The notes beneath the pieces are model-generated. The model had not been told where the DNA came from, made no database searches, and was given only the letters and a program-made list of their open reading frames with translations. The translations under genes were made by a program, and so were the position numbers. From Oscillospiraceae bacterium (GTDB taxonomy: Bacteria; Bacillota; Clostridia; Oscillospirales; Oscillospiraceae), in the NCBI GenBank assembly GCA_024404215.1, contig JAKSQI010000004.1, positions 1 to 24,156 on the forward strand: a stretch of DNA of 24,156 nucleotides, in the 5' to 3' direction. Below are positions 1 to 9,005 of this stretch, piece by piece. The stretch's first letter is position 1. The number at the start of each line of letters is the position of its first letter.

Positions 1-33
1 GCCAGGCAAATGGCAAGGGAAGATTTACCTTTC

Positions 34-49
34 TTTTTTTTTTTTTTTT
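34..49. repeat. Homopolymeric T16 tract upstream of uvrA
   Basis: Sixteen consecutive T residues lie just upstream of the uvrA -10 box, so the tract covers the place where a -35 element would sit. Runs of this length are prone to slipped-strand length change. No hairpin precedes it closely enough to call it the T-run of a terminator for an upstream gene. It could act as a curved or UP-like element, or change promoter spacing. Confidence 0.85.
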
Positions 50-70
50 AGGGTGAAAGTGGGATATAAT
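42..70 (+). promoter_or_regulatory. Candidate promoter of the uvrA operon
   Basis: A perfect TATAAT lies at 65-70, 37 bases before the chosen uvrA ATG. At 17-bp spacing the -35 position (42-47) falls inside the T16 tract, so there is no real TTGACA. Transcription would start near position 77. The -10 box is good but the missing -35 lowers confidence. No LexA-type site could be recognised by eye. Confidence 0.45.
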
Positions 71-107
71 AAGAAGATATCAAATGACAGTACAGAAGGA
101 GAAGGTC

Positions 108-2942
108 ATGCGAGACAGTATTTTGGTAAAAGGTGCCAGGGCGCACAACTTAAAGAATATTGACGTAGAAATTCCACGGGAGAAGCTGGTGGTGTTTACC
201 GGCCTATCTGGCAGCGGGAAGTCCTCCCTGGCCTTTGACACAATCTATGCTGAGGGGCAGAGACGCTATGTGGAATCCTTATCCAGCTATGCCAGGCAGT
301 TTCTGGGGCAGATGGAAAAACCGGATGTGGATTTAATTGAGGGGTTGTCTCCTGCTATTGCCATTGACCAAAAAACCACCAGCCGCAACCCCCGTTCTAC
401 CGTAGGAACGGTAACGGAGATTTATGACTATTTGCGCTTGCTTTGGGCTCGTGTGGGTACGCCGCACTGCCCTAAATGCGGAAAAGAAATCCGCCAGCAG
501 ACCGTTGACCAGATTGTAGACCAGGTCAGTGCTTTGCCGGAGGGAACCCGTCTGCAGATTCTGGCCCCGGTAGTACGGGCAAGAAAGGGCGAGCATAAAA
601 ATGTTTTTTCCGATGCTAGAAAAAGTGGCTATGTTCGTGTAAGGGTAGATGGCAGCCTCTATGATTTAAGTGAAGACATTGAACTGGATAAAAACAAAAA
701 GCACAGCATTGAGGTTGTTGTGGACCGTCTGGTAGTCCGTCCGGACATGCAACGGCGACTGACGGACTCTGTTGAAACGGCCTCTGCCTTATCCGGCGGC
801 TTAGTTGTGGCGGATTTAGTCAGTGAAGGAAGAGAGTTGCTATTCTCTCAAAACTATGCCTGTGAGGATTGCGGCATTTCCATTGAAGAATTGTCGCCCC
901 GCATGTTTTCCTTCAATGCCCCCTACGGGTCCTGCCCCCATTGTACCGGCCTTGGCTCCATTTTACAGGTGGATCCGGACATTATCATTCCCAACAAGGG
1001 CATGTCCATTATGGAGGGAGCAATTTCTGCCAGCGGATGGGGCAGCGTGAAGGATGACAGCATAGCAAAAATGTATTTTGAAGCGCTGGCTAAAAAGTAC
1101 AAGTTTAAGCTGACAACCCCAGTGAGGAATCTTCCGGACGGAGTGCTGGATATTATTCTCTACGGCACCAAGGGAGAAAAGCTGAATCTGACCTATGACC
1201 GGGAAAAAGGTAAGGGAACTTTGACACAGCCCTTTGAAGGTATTGTGAATAATCTGGAACGGCGTTATAAGGAAACCCAAAGCATGTCCATGCGATGGGA
1301 ACTGGAGCAGTACATGAGTGAGCACCCCTGCCCCCATTGTCACGGCGATCGGCTTAAGCCGGAGGTGCTCGCAGTCACCGTTGGCGGGTTAAATATCGCC
1401 CGTTTCACTGACCTGTCTGTTACCGATGCCCTGCCCTTTATAGAAGGACTTCGCTTTGAAGGCCAGCAGGAGGTAATTGCCCATCAGATTTTAAAGGAAA
1501 TCCGTTCCCGCCTGATGTTTTTGAATGATGTCGGGCTAGGATACCTTAACCTTAGCCGACAGGCAGGAACCCTGTCCGGAGGAGAGGCCCAGCGCATTCG
1601 TTTGGCAACCCAGATTGGCTCAGCCCTGATAGGGGTTCTCTACATTTTAGATGAACCGTCCATTGGCCTGCACCAAAGGGACAATGAAAAGCTGCTGGGA
1701 ACCCTGAAAAACCTGAGAGACCAGGGCAACACGGTTGTTGTGGTTGAGCATGATGAGGATACCATACGTGCAGCGGATTATGTTGTGGATATTGGACCGG
1801 GGGCCGGACTTCATGGCGGCCATGTGGTGGCCAGCGGCAGTCCGGAGCAGATTATGGCCTGCCCGGAATCCTTGACCGGCCAGTATCTCAGCGGAGCAAA
1901 AAAAATAGAGATACCTCCCGCACGAAGAAAAGGGGACGGACGCTGGCTGACCATTCATGGTGCCTGTGAAAACAACCTTAAGCAGGTAGAAGCAGCCTTC
2001 CCGCTTGGTGTTATGACCTGTGTAACGGGTGTGTCCGGAAGCGGCAAGTCCTCCCTGGTAAATGAAATTCTCTACAAGACCTTAGCCTCTGAATTGAACA
2101 GGGCAAAGATTAAGCCGGGACGTTGTGAATCTGTAGAGGGTGTTCATCAGTTGGACAAGGTAATTGCCATTGACCAGTCTCCCATAGGCCGGAGTCCCCG
2201 ATCCAATCCTGCAACCTATACCAACCTGTTCAATGATATTCGGGAACTCTATGCCTCTACACAGGATGCCAAGGCCCGGGGCTACAGCGCCGGACGGTTT
2301 AGCTTTAATGTTAAGGGAGGCCGCTGCGAGGCTTGCGCCGGAGATGGATTGGTAAAAATAGAAATGCACTTTCTGCCGGATATTTACGTACCCTGTGATG
2401 TTTGCAAGGGCCAGCGTTATAATCGGGAAACGCTGGAGGTAAAATATAAGGGAAAAAATATTTCTCAGGTGCTGGACATGACGGTGGAGGAAGCCTACGG
2501 CTTTTTTGAAAACCTGCCCAAGCTGCGGGAACGGCTGCAGACACTGATGGATGTTGGGCTCAGCTACATTAAGCTTGGGCAGCCATCAACCACCCTGTCC
2601 GGAGGAGAGGCTCAGCGGGTTAAGCTGGCCACGGAGCTCAGCCGCAGAGCAACCGGAAGAACCCTGTATGTTCTGGATGAACCTACCACGGGCCTGCATA
2701 CAGCGGATGTACATCGGCTGCTGGGTGTTCTGCAGAGGCTGACGGACGCCGGGAATACTGTTGTAATCATTGAACATAATCTGGATGTAATTAAATGCTG
2801 CGACTACATCATAGACCTTGGTCCGGAAGGCGGAAGCGCCGGCGGAACCATAGTTTGTACCGGAACTCCGGAGGAAGTGGCAGAGCATCCCCACAGTCAC
2901 ACGGGGCGATTTTTGAGGCCGCTGCTGTTTGGGGATAAATAA
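108..2942 (+). CDS. uvrA: Excinuclease ABC subunit A (UvrA)
   Basis: Damage-recognition ATPase of nucleotide excision repair; it dimerises, loads UvrB on lesions and leaves before UvrC cuts. The protein is 944 aa, the usual length. It has two ABC ATPase modules: Walker A GLSGSGKS at about residues 32-39 and GVSGSGKS near 640-648, with LSGGEAQR signatures near 489 and 830. Zinc-module cysteines are at C252/C255/C276/C279 and C740/C743/C763/C766, matching the classical UvrA zinc fingers. I chose ATG 108, not the in-frame ATG 84, because AAGGAG lies 6 bases upstream and the protein then begins MRDSILVKGARAHNLKN, the normal UvrA start. It is first in a + strand repair cluster with radC, uvrB and recD2. 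Confidence 0.97.
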   Translation: MRDSILVKGARAHNLKNIDVEIPREKLVVFTGLSGSGKSSLAFDTIYAEGQRRYVESLSSYARQFLGQMEKPDVDLIEGLSPAIAIDQKTTSRNPRSTVGTVTEIYDYLRLLWARVGTPHCPKCGKEIRQQTVDQIVDQVSALPEGTRLQILAPVVRARKGEHKNVFSDARKSGYVRVRVDGSLYDLSEDIELDKNKKHSIEVVVDRLVVRPDMQRRLTDSVETASALSGGLVVADLVSEGRELLFSQNYACEDCGISIEELSPRMFSFNAPYGSCPHCTGLGSILQVDPDIIIPNKGMSIMEGAISASGWGSVKDDSIAKMYFEALAKKYKFKLTTPVRNLPDGVLDIILYGTKGEKLNLTYDREKGKGTLTQPFEGIVNNLERRYKETQSMSMRWELEQYMSEHPCPHCHGDRLKPEVLAVTVGGLNIARFTDLSVTDALPFIEGLRFEGQQEVIAHQILKEIRSRLMFLNDVGLGYLNLSRQAGTLSGGEAQRIRLATQIGSALIGVLYILDEPSIGLHQRDNEKLLGTLKNLRDQGNTVVVVEHDEDTIRAADYVVDIGPGAGLHGGHVVASGSPEQIMACPESLTGQYLSGAKKIEIPPARRKGDGRWLTIHGACENNLKQVEAAFPLGVMTCVTGVSGSGKSSLVNEILYKTLASELNRAKIKPGRCESVEGVHQLDKVIAIDQSPIGRSPRSNPATYTNLFNDIRELYASTQDAKARGYSAGRFSFNVKGGRCEACAGDGLVKIEMHFLPDIYVPCDVCKGQRYNRETLEVKYKGKNISQVLDMTVEEAYGFFENLPKLRERLQTLMDVGLSYIKLGQPSTTLSGGEAQRVKLATELSRRATGRTLYVLDEPTTGLHTADVHRLLGVLQRLTDAGNTVVIIEHNLDVIKCCDYIIDLGPEGGSAGGTIVCTGTPEEVAEHPHSHTGRFLRPLLFGDK

Positions 2943-2983
2943 CCCACGGGAAAAACGGATTGAGCATGAAAGGAGCAGAGAAT

Positions 2984-3661
2984 ATGGGTGTGCACGATGG
3001 ACACCGGGAACGGATGCGGGAGCGCTTCTATGACCATGGCCTGGATGCCTTTCAGGACCATGAAGTATTGGAACTGCTGCTTTACCATGTACACGGGCGA
3101 GGGGATGTCAATCCTTTGGCACATCGGCTTTTGGACACCTTTGGAAGTCTGGCCGGTGTTTTTGATGCACCACGGGATGAACTGCTGAAGGTGGACGGCG
3201 TGGGCAAAAAGGCGGCCCAGCTGATTCATCTGGTTCCGGAGCTGTCACGCCGGTATATGATAAGCCGTACAGAGAGCGGGGAACAGCTGAACAACACGGC
3301 GAAGGCCGGCCAGTATGTGAAAAGCTTTTTCTATGCCAAGCAGGAGGAGGCCGTCTATTTGCTTTGCTTGAATGCTGACTATCGTGTCTTGGCCATGAAA
3401 AAGCTTTCGGAAGGAGATGTTGGCAGTGCCGGGGTTCCTATCCGAAAGGTCGTTGAATATGCGCTGACCTATAAGGCGGTAGGGGTAATTCTGGCCCACA
3501 ATCACCCCAGCGGGGTGACTCGTCCCTCCAAGGAGGATATTGATGCAACCATGGCTGTGAAAAAAGCTCTGGCCGGGGTTTCCATACCCCTCCATGACCA
3601 CATCATTGTGGGAAATGACAGCTATCTGTCCCTAGCAGATGAAGGCATGCTGAAGGATTGA
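2984..3661 (+). CDS. radC: RadC family JAB/MPN domain protein
   Basis: RadC-family protein of 225 aa. The family has an N-terminal helix-hairpin-helix region and a C-terminal JAB1/MPN metal-site domain; its true role is unsettled despite the DNA-repair name. The HhH segment VDGVGKKAAQLIHLV is visible near residues 69-83. The complete metal motif H172-x-H174-x7-S182-x2-D185 lies within AHNHPSG...SKED. Several earlier starts are in frame (TTG 2960, ATG 2966). ATG 2984 is preferred because AAAGGAG ends 8 bases before it and MGVHDGHRERMRERF is the typical RadC beginning. It begins 41 bases after uvrA and ends 45 bases before uvrB, so all three are probably co-transcribed. Confidence 0.95.
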   Translation: MGVHDGHRERMRERFYDHGLDAFQDHEVLELLLYHVHGRGDVNPLAHRLLDTFGSLAGVFDAPRDELLKVDGVGKKAAQLIHLVPELSRRYMISRTESGEQLNNTAKAGQYVKSFFYAKQEEAVYLLCLNADYRVLAMKKLSEGDVGSAGVPIRKVVEYALTYKAVGVILAHNHPSGVTRPSKEDIDATMAVKKALAGVSIPLHDHIIVGNDSYLSLADEGMLKD

Positions 3662-3706
3662 GCCGACTATTGCCCGGCTGCGGAAGGCATAAAGGAAGGG
3701 AGTTCC

Positions 3707-5674
3707 ATGGCGGAATTTAAAGTCAAAAGTGAATACGAACCCTCCGGCGATCAGCCAGAGGCAATTGAGACCTTGGTCGAAGGCTTCCAGCTTGGGTTTG
3801 AGGAACAAACTCTTCTGGGTGTAACCGGCTCCGGCAAAACCTACACCATGGCAAAGGTGATTGAAAAGCTTCAGCGCCCGGCTTTGGTTCTGGCACACAA
3901 TAAAACCCTGGCTGCACAGCTGTGTTCAGAGTTTAAAGAATTTTTTCCGGATAACGCCGTAGAATACTTTGTTTCATATTACGATTATTATCAGCCGGAG
4001 GCCTATATTGCCCATACTGACACTTACATAGAGAAGGATTCCTCCATCAACGATGAAATAGAACGTCTGCGGCACAGCACTACCTCCAGCCTTTTTGAGC
4101 GGAGGGATGTCATAGTTGTAGCCTCTGTCAGCTGTATTTATGGCTTGGGTGACCCCATTGACTATGCCAACATGGTTATCTCTCTTCGTGTTGGACAAAC
4201 CAGAGACCGGGATGAATTGCTGAACAAGCTGGTGGAAATCCGCTATGAGCGAAACGACATGGCCTTTGAGCGAAACAAGTTCCGGGTCCGGGGGGATACG
4301 GTAGAAATCTATCCTGCCTATGCGCACGGCAAAGCCGTGCGTGTAGAGTTTTTCGGTGATGAAATTGACCGTATCAGTGAAATTAATACAGTAACCGGTC
4401 AGGCGGTGAATTCAATCTCCCATGTGGCCATTTATCCTGCCAGCCACTATGTTACCACGGCAGAAAAAATGGAGCGTGCCATTGCAGAAATTGGCAGTGA
4501 GATGCAGGAACAGGTCCGGCTGTTTGAAGGTGAGCACAAGCTGCTGGAGGCTCAGCGCATTCATCAGCGAACCATGTATGACATTGAAATGATGAAGGAA
4601 CTGGGTTACTGCACCGGGATTGAAAACTATAGCCGGGTAATATCCGGACGTGAGCCGGGGTCGCCTCCCATGACCCTGCTGGATTATTTCCCGGAAGATT
4701 TTGTCATGTTTATTGATGAAAGTCATGTAACGCTTCCGCAGGTCAGGGCTATGTATGCCGGTGACCGGGCACGCAAAGAGAGTTTGGTCACCTACGGATT
4801 TCGCCTTCCCTCGGCATTTGATAACCGCCCGCTGACCTTTGATGAATTTACAGAGCGTATTCATCAGGTTTGCTATGTTTCGGCAACGCCTGGGGAATAC
4901 GAGCGCAGTCGTTCTTCTCAAATTGCCGAGCAGGTGATTCGGCCCACCGGTTTATTGGATCCCCTTATTTCGGTTCGGCCCATTGAGGGGCAGATTGATG
5001 ACCTGATAGGAGAAATCAACCTCCGCACTGCTAAGAACGAACGGGTATTGGTTACTACATTAACGAAGAAAATGGCAGAAGACCTTACTGCCTACCTGAC
5101 CGGAGTTGGGATTCGTGTTCGCTACATGCATTCGGATATCGGAACGATAGAACGTATGGAAATCATAAGGGATCTGCGCCTAGGCGAGTTTGATGTTTTG
5201 GTTGGCATTAATCTGCTGCGTGAAGGCTTGGATCTGCCGGAGGTATCCCTTGTGGCAATACTGGACGCGGATAAGGAGGGCTTCCTGCGCAGTGAAACGT
5301 CCTTGATTCAGACCATTGGTCGTGCCGCCCGAAATGCCGAAGGGCTGGTTATCATGTATGCCGACCAGGAAACAGCTGCCATGCATGCCGCCATTACGGA
5401 GACCGAGCGACGTCGTGCCAAGCAACAGGCCTATAATGAGGCAAACGGCATCAGACCGAAAACGATTATCAAGGGAGTACGGGATATTTTGGAAATATCC
5501 GGAGAGAAAGAGGCCTCCGTTCGCGGAGAAAGTGGCGTAAAGATGACCCGAAAGGAACGGGAAGAGGCTATTGCCAAGCTGGAAAAGAAGATGAGGGAAG
5601 CGGCCAAAATGCTGGAATTCGAATACGCAGCCGAACTGCGTGATCGGATTATCCGACTGCGGGGTGAAGAATGA
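3707..5674 (+). CDS. uvrB: Excinuclease ABC subunit B (UvrB)
   Basis: DNA-damage verification helicase of nucleotide excision repair. It receives the lesion from UvrA and recruits UvrC. The 655 aa product has the expected features in order: Walker A GVTGSGKT (about 38-45), the tyrosine-rich beta-hairpin starting YYDYYQPEAY (about 91-117) that locks one DNA strand, Walker B-type DESH (about 337-340), helicase motifs near the QTIGRAARN segment, and a C-terminal UVR helix pair (about 618-652) that contacts UvrC. ATG 3707 follows an AAGGAAGGGAG ribosome site. The stop overlaps the next start (ATGA, 5671-5674). uvrC is not in the window. Confidence 0.97.
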   Translation: MAEFKVKSEYEPSGDQPEAIETLVEGFQLGFEEQTLLGVTGSGKTYTMAKVIEKLQRPALVLAHNKTLAAQLCSEFKEFFPDNAVEYFVSYYDYYQPEAYIAHTDTYIEKDSSINDEIERLRHSTTSSLFERRDVIVVASVSCIYGLGDPIDYANMVISLRVGQTRDRDELLNKLVEIRYERNDMAFERNKFRVRGDTVEIYPAYAHGKAVRVEFFGDEIDRISEINTVTGQAVNSISHVAIYPASHYVTTAEKMERAIAEIGSEMQEQVRLFEGEHKLLEAQRIHQRTMYDIEMMKELGYCTGIENYSRVISGREPGSPPMTLLDYFPEDFVMFIDESHVTLPQVRAMYAGDRARKESLVTYGFRLPSAFDNRPLTFDEFTERIHQVCYVSATPGEYERSRSSQIAEQVIRPTGLLDPLISVRPIEGQIDDLIGEINLRTAKNERVLVTTLTKKMAEDLTAYLTGVGIRVRYMHSDIGTIERMEIIRDLRLGEFDVLVGINLLREGLDLPEVSLVAILDADKEGFLRSETSLIQTIGRAARNAEGLVIMYADQETAAMHAAITETERRRAKQQAYNEANGIRPKTIIKGVRDILEISGEKEASVRGESGVKMTRKEREEAIAKLEKKMREAAKMLEFEYAAELRDRIIRLRGEE

Positions 5675-7884
5675 ACATGGAAAGCCAAAAGGAACCGATT
5701 ACCATAACTGGAACGGCGGCGGCCCTGATTTATCAAAATCCGGAAAATGGCTATGCGGTGCTTAAGCTGGATGTTGGCGGCGAGTCCGTAACAGCGGTCG
5801 GCTGCATGCCGGGAATATCAGTCGGAGAAGAGCTGGAACTAACCGGTCAGTGGACCGCCCACTCGTCTTACGGGGAACAGTTTAAGGCGGACTATGTGGT
5901 ACGGCACATGCCAACTGGGCCCGCTGCCATTTTTCGCTATTTGGCTACCGGAGCTTTAAAATATATAGGCCCGGCTAAGGCCAAGGATATTGTGGATCGC
6001 TTTGGGGGAGAAACCCTGGAAATTTTGGAATACAATCCGGAGCGACTGGCTGAAATCAAAGGAATAACCGAAAAGCGTGCTCTGGAGATAGGGGCAGCCT
6101 TCCGGCGTCAGGTTAGTCTGCGTCGACTGATGGAGATGTTGAATCAGTACGCCATAAAGCCCTTTGTAGCCGTTCAGCTCTACCATTACATGGGAGAGGA
6201 TGCCATAGAAGCCGTAAAAGCCAATCCCTATCTGCTGACGTCTTATGGGGCAGAGTTTTTTGAAGCCGATGGCATGGCCCTTGAAATGGGGTTTGACGGT
6301 GATTGCCCGGAGCGCATGGAAGCCGCACTCCTGTTTGAATTGGCCCATAATCTAAATAATGGTCACACTTTTCTTCCTAGGGGGAAGCTTTTGGCTGCAA
6401 CAGCCCAACTGCTGGAAACCGAGGAAACGGCCTTGGAGGAAGCGCTTTCCGTGTTGTGTGAGTCTGGTGATGTAATTCGTGATGATGTAGCCGGACAGGA
6501 TGCCTGCTATCTGGACTATGTTTACCGTGCGGAAAGAGATGCAGCCTATCAACTGCTGGATCGGGCCTCCAATACGGCCATAACCGATGGTGGAACCGAG
6601 AAACTGATTGAACAGGTGGAGGCCAGACAGGGGGTTACCTATTCCGAAGGACAGCGCAGAGCCGTGCAAATGGCTGCGCTGCATCGGGTCATGGTTTTGA
6701 CCGGTGGCCCAGGGACAGGAAAAACGACCTCTGTCCGGGGCATTTTGGCTATGTTTGACCGCATGGGGTTAAAAACCTTGCTATGCGCTCCCACCGGACG
6801 GGCTGCCAAGCGCATGGGGGAGCTTTGCGGGCGGGAGGCGGCAACCATTCATCGCATGCTGGGAACCTCTATCGGTGAGGATGACATGTCGGTGTTTGAA
6901 CACAACGAGGAAGACCCTCTGGATTGCGATGCTGTTATAGTAGATGAAACCAGCATGGTGGACTTGCTGCTCTTCTCGTCATTGGTGCGAGCCTTGCCTT
7001 TTGGATGTCGGCTTGTTTTGGTTGGGGATGCGGACCAGCTCCCCTCTGTTGGTCCGGGCAATGTGTTTGGGGATATTATACGCAGTGGCGCCATCTGCAC
7101 GGTCCGTCTCAATGAAATATTCCGTCAGGCCCAGGAAAGTAAGATTATCCGAACTGCCCATCAGATTAATGATGGTCATATGCCTGAACTGAAAAATGTC
7201 GGCGGTGATTTCTTTTTCATGCGCCGTATGGAAACTGCCAAGGCAGCAGAAACTGTGGTCTCCCTCTGCAAAGAACGGCTTCCCAATAATATGGGTATTC
7301 CTTCGGAAGAGATTCAGGTACTCTGTCCTTCACGCAAAAACGAGTTGGGAACGGAGAACCTGAATCGCTTACTGCAAAATGCCCTCAATCCTCCCGCCAA
7401 GGAGAAACGGGAAAAGCTTTACGGGCAATTTACCTTCCGTGAAGGCGACAAAGTAATGCAAATCCGCAACGACTATGATATAATGTGGAAAACTTTGGAC
7501 GGTGCGGAAACCGGGGCCGGCGTGTTTAACGGGGATGTAGGCTTTATCCGCAGCATTGACCACGCCCGGGAGGTTGTAACCGTGGAGTATGAGGATAAGC
7601 GGGTGGAATACCTGTATGAGCAGTTGGGTGAACTGGAACCAGCCTGGGCCATGACGGTACACAAGGCCCAGGGGAGCGAGTACAGTGCCGTGGTACTGGC
7701 TTGCTTGGATGCCTCGCCCAAGCTTTTAACCCGCAGTATTTTATACACGGCAGTTACCCGTGCGAAAAAACTGTTGGTTTTGGTAGGCAGTGACAGTGCG
7801 GTTGAAGAAATGGTGGCCAACGACCGCCGCACCCGCCGATACAGTGGCCTGCGGGCCCGATTGGCCCGGGAAAGAGATCTGTAA
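5671..7884 (+). CDS. recD2: RecD2-type ATP-dependent DNA helicase (YrrC family)
   Basis: SF1B 5'-to-3' DNA helicase of the RecD2 family, which acts without RecBC and is linked to replication-fork maintenance and repair. The 737 aa protein has an N-terminal OB-like region, helix-hairpin-helix repeats (segments at about 95-145, GPAKAKDIV and IKGITEKRALEIG), Walker A GGPGTGKT (about 345-352), Walker B DETSMVD (about 425-431), and a C-terminal motif VHKAQGSEY (about 663-671) typical of UvrD-like C-terminal domains. Its ATG overlaps the uvrB TGA as ATGA, which points to translational coupling. ATG 5677 is an alternative start. AddAB or RecBCD genes are not nearby. Confidence 0.94.
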   Translation: MNMESQKEPITITGTAAALIYQNPENGYAVLKLDVGGESVTAVGCMPGISVGEELELTGQWTAHSSYGEQFKADYVVRHMPTGPAAIFRYLATGALKYIGPAKAKDIVDRFGGETLEILEYNPERLAEIKGITEKRALEIGAAFRRQVSLRRLMEMLNQYAIKPFVAVQLYHYMGEDAIEAVKANPYLLTSYGAEFFEADGMALEMGFDGDCPERMEAALLFELAHNLNNGHTFLPRGKLLAATAQLLETEETALEEALSVLCESGDVIRDDVAGQDACYLDYVYRAERDAAYQLLDRASNTAITDGGTEKLIEQVEARQGVTYSEGQRRAVQMAALHRVMVLTGGPGTGKTTSVRGILAMFDRMGLKTLLCAPTGRAAKRMGELCGREAATIHRMLGTSIGEDDMSVFEHNEEDPLDCDAVIVDETSMVDLLLFSSLVRALPFGCRLVLVGDADQLPSVGPGNVFGDIIRSGAICTVRLNEIFRQAQESKIIRTAHQINDGHMPELKNVGGDFFFMRRMETAKAAETVVSLCKERLPNNMGIPSEEIQVLCPSRKNELGTENLNRLLQNALNPPAKEKREKLYGQFTFREGDKVMQIRNDYDIMWKTLDGAETGAGVFNGDVGFIRSIDHAREVVTVEYEDKRVEYLYEQLGELEPAWAMTVHKAQGSEYSAVVLACLDASPKLLTRSILYTAVTRAKKLLVLVGSDSAVEEMVANDRRTRRYSGLRARLARERDL

Positions 7885-7907
7885 TTCAAGGGAAAAGGAG
7901 ATAAGCT

Positions 7908-8939
7908 ATGGTAATTTTTGAAAAAGACCTGGCCATTGACCTTGGTACAACCAATGTATTAATTGCCACAAAGGGAAAGGGCGTCATTCTTCGGGAACCC
8001 TCGGTTGTGGCTATGGATAAAAACACAGGACGACTTTTGAAATATGGCATGGCAGCTCAGCGCATGCTGGGTCGTACTCCGGCAAACATTGTAGCCATTC
8101 GACCCATGAGGTCCGGCGTAATTTCTGACTATGAAATGACCGAGCGCATGCTTCGTGAAATGGTAAAGAGCGTGACCAGCTTCAGCCTGCTTAAACCCCG
8201 CATGCTGATGGGCATTCCGTCAGGGATTTCCGAGGTTGAAGAGCGCGCGGTTATTGATGCAGGCATGGAGGCCGGGGCCAGAAAGGTATACTTGATGGAG
8301 AATCCTCTTGCAGCGGCTTTGGGAGCTGGTTTGGACCTTTCCGGTGCCGATGGGAAGATGGTTATTGACATCGGCGGCGGCACAACGGATATTGCTGTTT
8401 TAAGCATGAACGGGGTTGTGGAATCCGACTCGCTGAAGGAGGCCGGAGATGCCTTTAATGAGGCTGTGATTCGCTATATTCGCCGAAAGTACAATGTGCT
8501 CATTGGTGAAACCACGGCTGAAGAGCTGAAGCGTCAGATTGGCTGTGTTTTCCCCAGACCGGACGTGGTCTCCGTTGAGGTGAAGGGGCGCTGCCTGATG
8601 ACGGGCTTACCCCGTGTGATTACCGTTAATTCCAACGAAGCGCTGGAGGCACTGGAAGAGGTCAGTGAACGCATTGTGGAGGCCATTATTCACGTGCTGG
8701 AGATTACCCCTCCGGAGCTTGTGGCGGATATTTCCCATAACGGCATTGTATTAACCGGCGCCGGTTGCCAGCTGTGGGGCTTTGATCGGTTGATTGAAAC
8801 CCGGGCAAACATTCCGACCCGTATTGCCGATGATGCAGAAAAGTGTGTTTCCTTTGGCTTGGCGAAAGCTTTGGATTGGCTGGACGACATGAGCGAGGGT
8901 ACCTTGAACTTGAACAGACGCCGCCAGCTTAAGGCGTAA
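7908..8939 (+). CDS. mreB: MreB/Mbl-family actin-like rod-shape protein
   Basis: Bacterial actin of 343 aa that polymerises on the inner membrane face and guides lateral peptidoglycan synthesis. The phosphate-1 motif DLGTTN (residues 11-16), the phosphate-2 motif DIGGGTTDIAVLS (154-166) and the connecting segments are all recognisable. The adenosine-binding motif reads GIVLTGAGCQLWGFD (279-293), where MreB proteins usually have GIVLTGGGALLRGLD. ATG 7908 follows AAAAGGAG, 23 bases after the recD2 stop, so it likely belongs to the same transcript. No mreC or mreD follows: the gene ends at a strong terminator. It may be one of several MreB paralogues (Mbl or MreBH); the symbol marks the family only. 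Confidence 0.9.
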   Translation: MVIFEKDLAIDLGTTNVLIATKGKGVILREPSVVAMDKNTGRLLKYGMAAQRMLGRTPANIVAIRPMRSGVISDYEMTERMLREMVKSVTSFSLLKPRMLMGIPSGISEVEERAVIDAGMEAGARKVYLMENPLAAALGAGLDLSGADGKMVIDIGGGTTDIAVLSMNGVVESDSLKEAGDAFNEAVIRYIRRKYNVLIGETTAEELKRQIGCVFPRPDVVSVEVKGRCLMTGLPRVITVNSNEALEALEEVSERIVEAIIHVLEITPPELVADISHNGIVLTGAGCQLWGFDRLIETRANIPTRIADDAEKCVSFGLAKALDWLDDMSEGTLNLNRRRQLKA

Positions 8940-8959
8940 GGCACATTTGAACAGAAATA

Positions 8960-8995
8960 AACCGGGGCAGATGCATTCGCATCTGCCCCGGTTTT
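8960..8995. terminator. Bidirectional intrinsic terminator between mreB and pncB
   Basis: Perfect 15-bp stem, AACCGGGGCAGATGC (8960-8974) with its complement at 8979-8993, closed by an ATTC loop and followed by TTTT on the + strand. It sits between the convergent ends of mreB (8939) and pncB (9006). On the - strand the stem is followed by TTATTTC, so it probably stops both transcripts. Confidence 0.9.
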
Positions 8996-9005
8996 GACAT
9001 TCGGG

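Noticed and set aside
1..50. Terminator of an upstream gene ending in the T16 tract
   Set aside because: No stable GC-rich hairpin can be drawn directly before the T-run within the visible sequence, though an upstream arm beyond the window cannot be excluded.
4323..4341. Perfect CGCACGGC-AAA-GCCGTGCG hairpin inside uvrB
   Set aside because: It encodes the conserved AHGKAVRVEF region of UvrB, has no T-run, and is most likely a coding coincidence.
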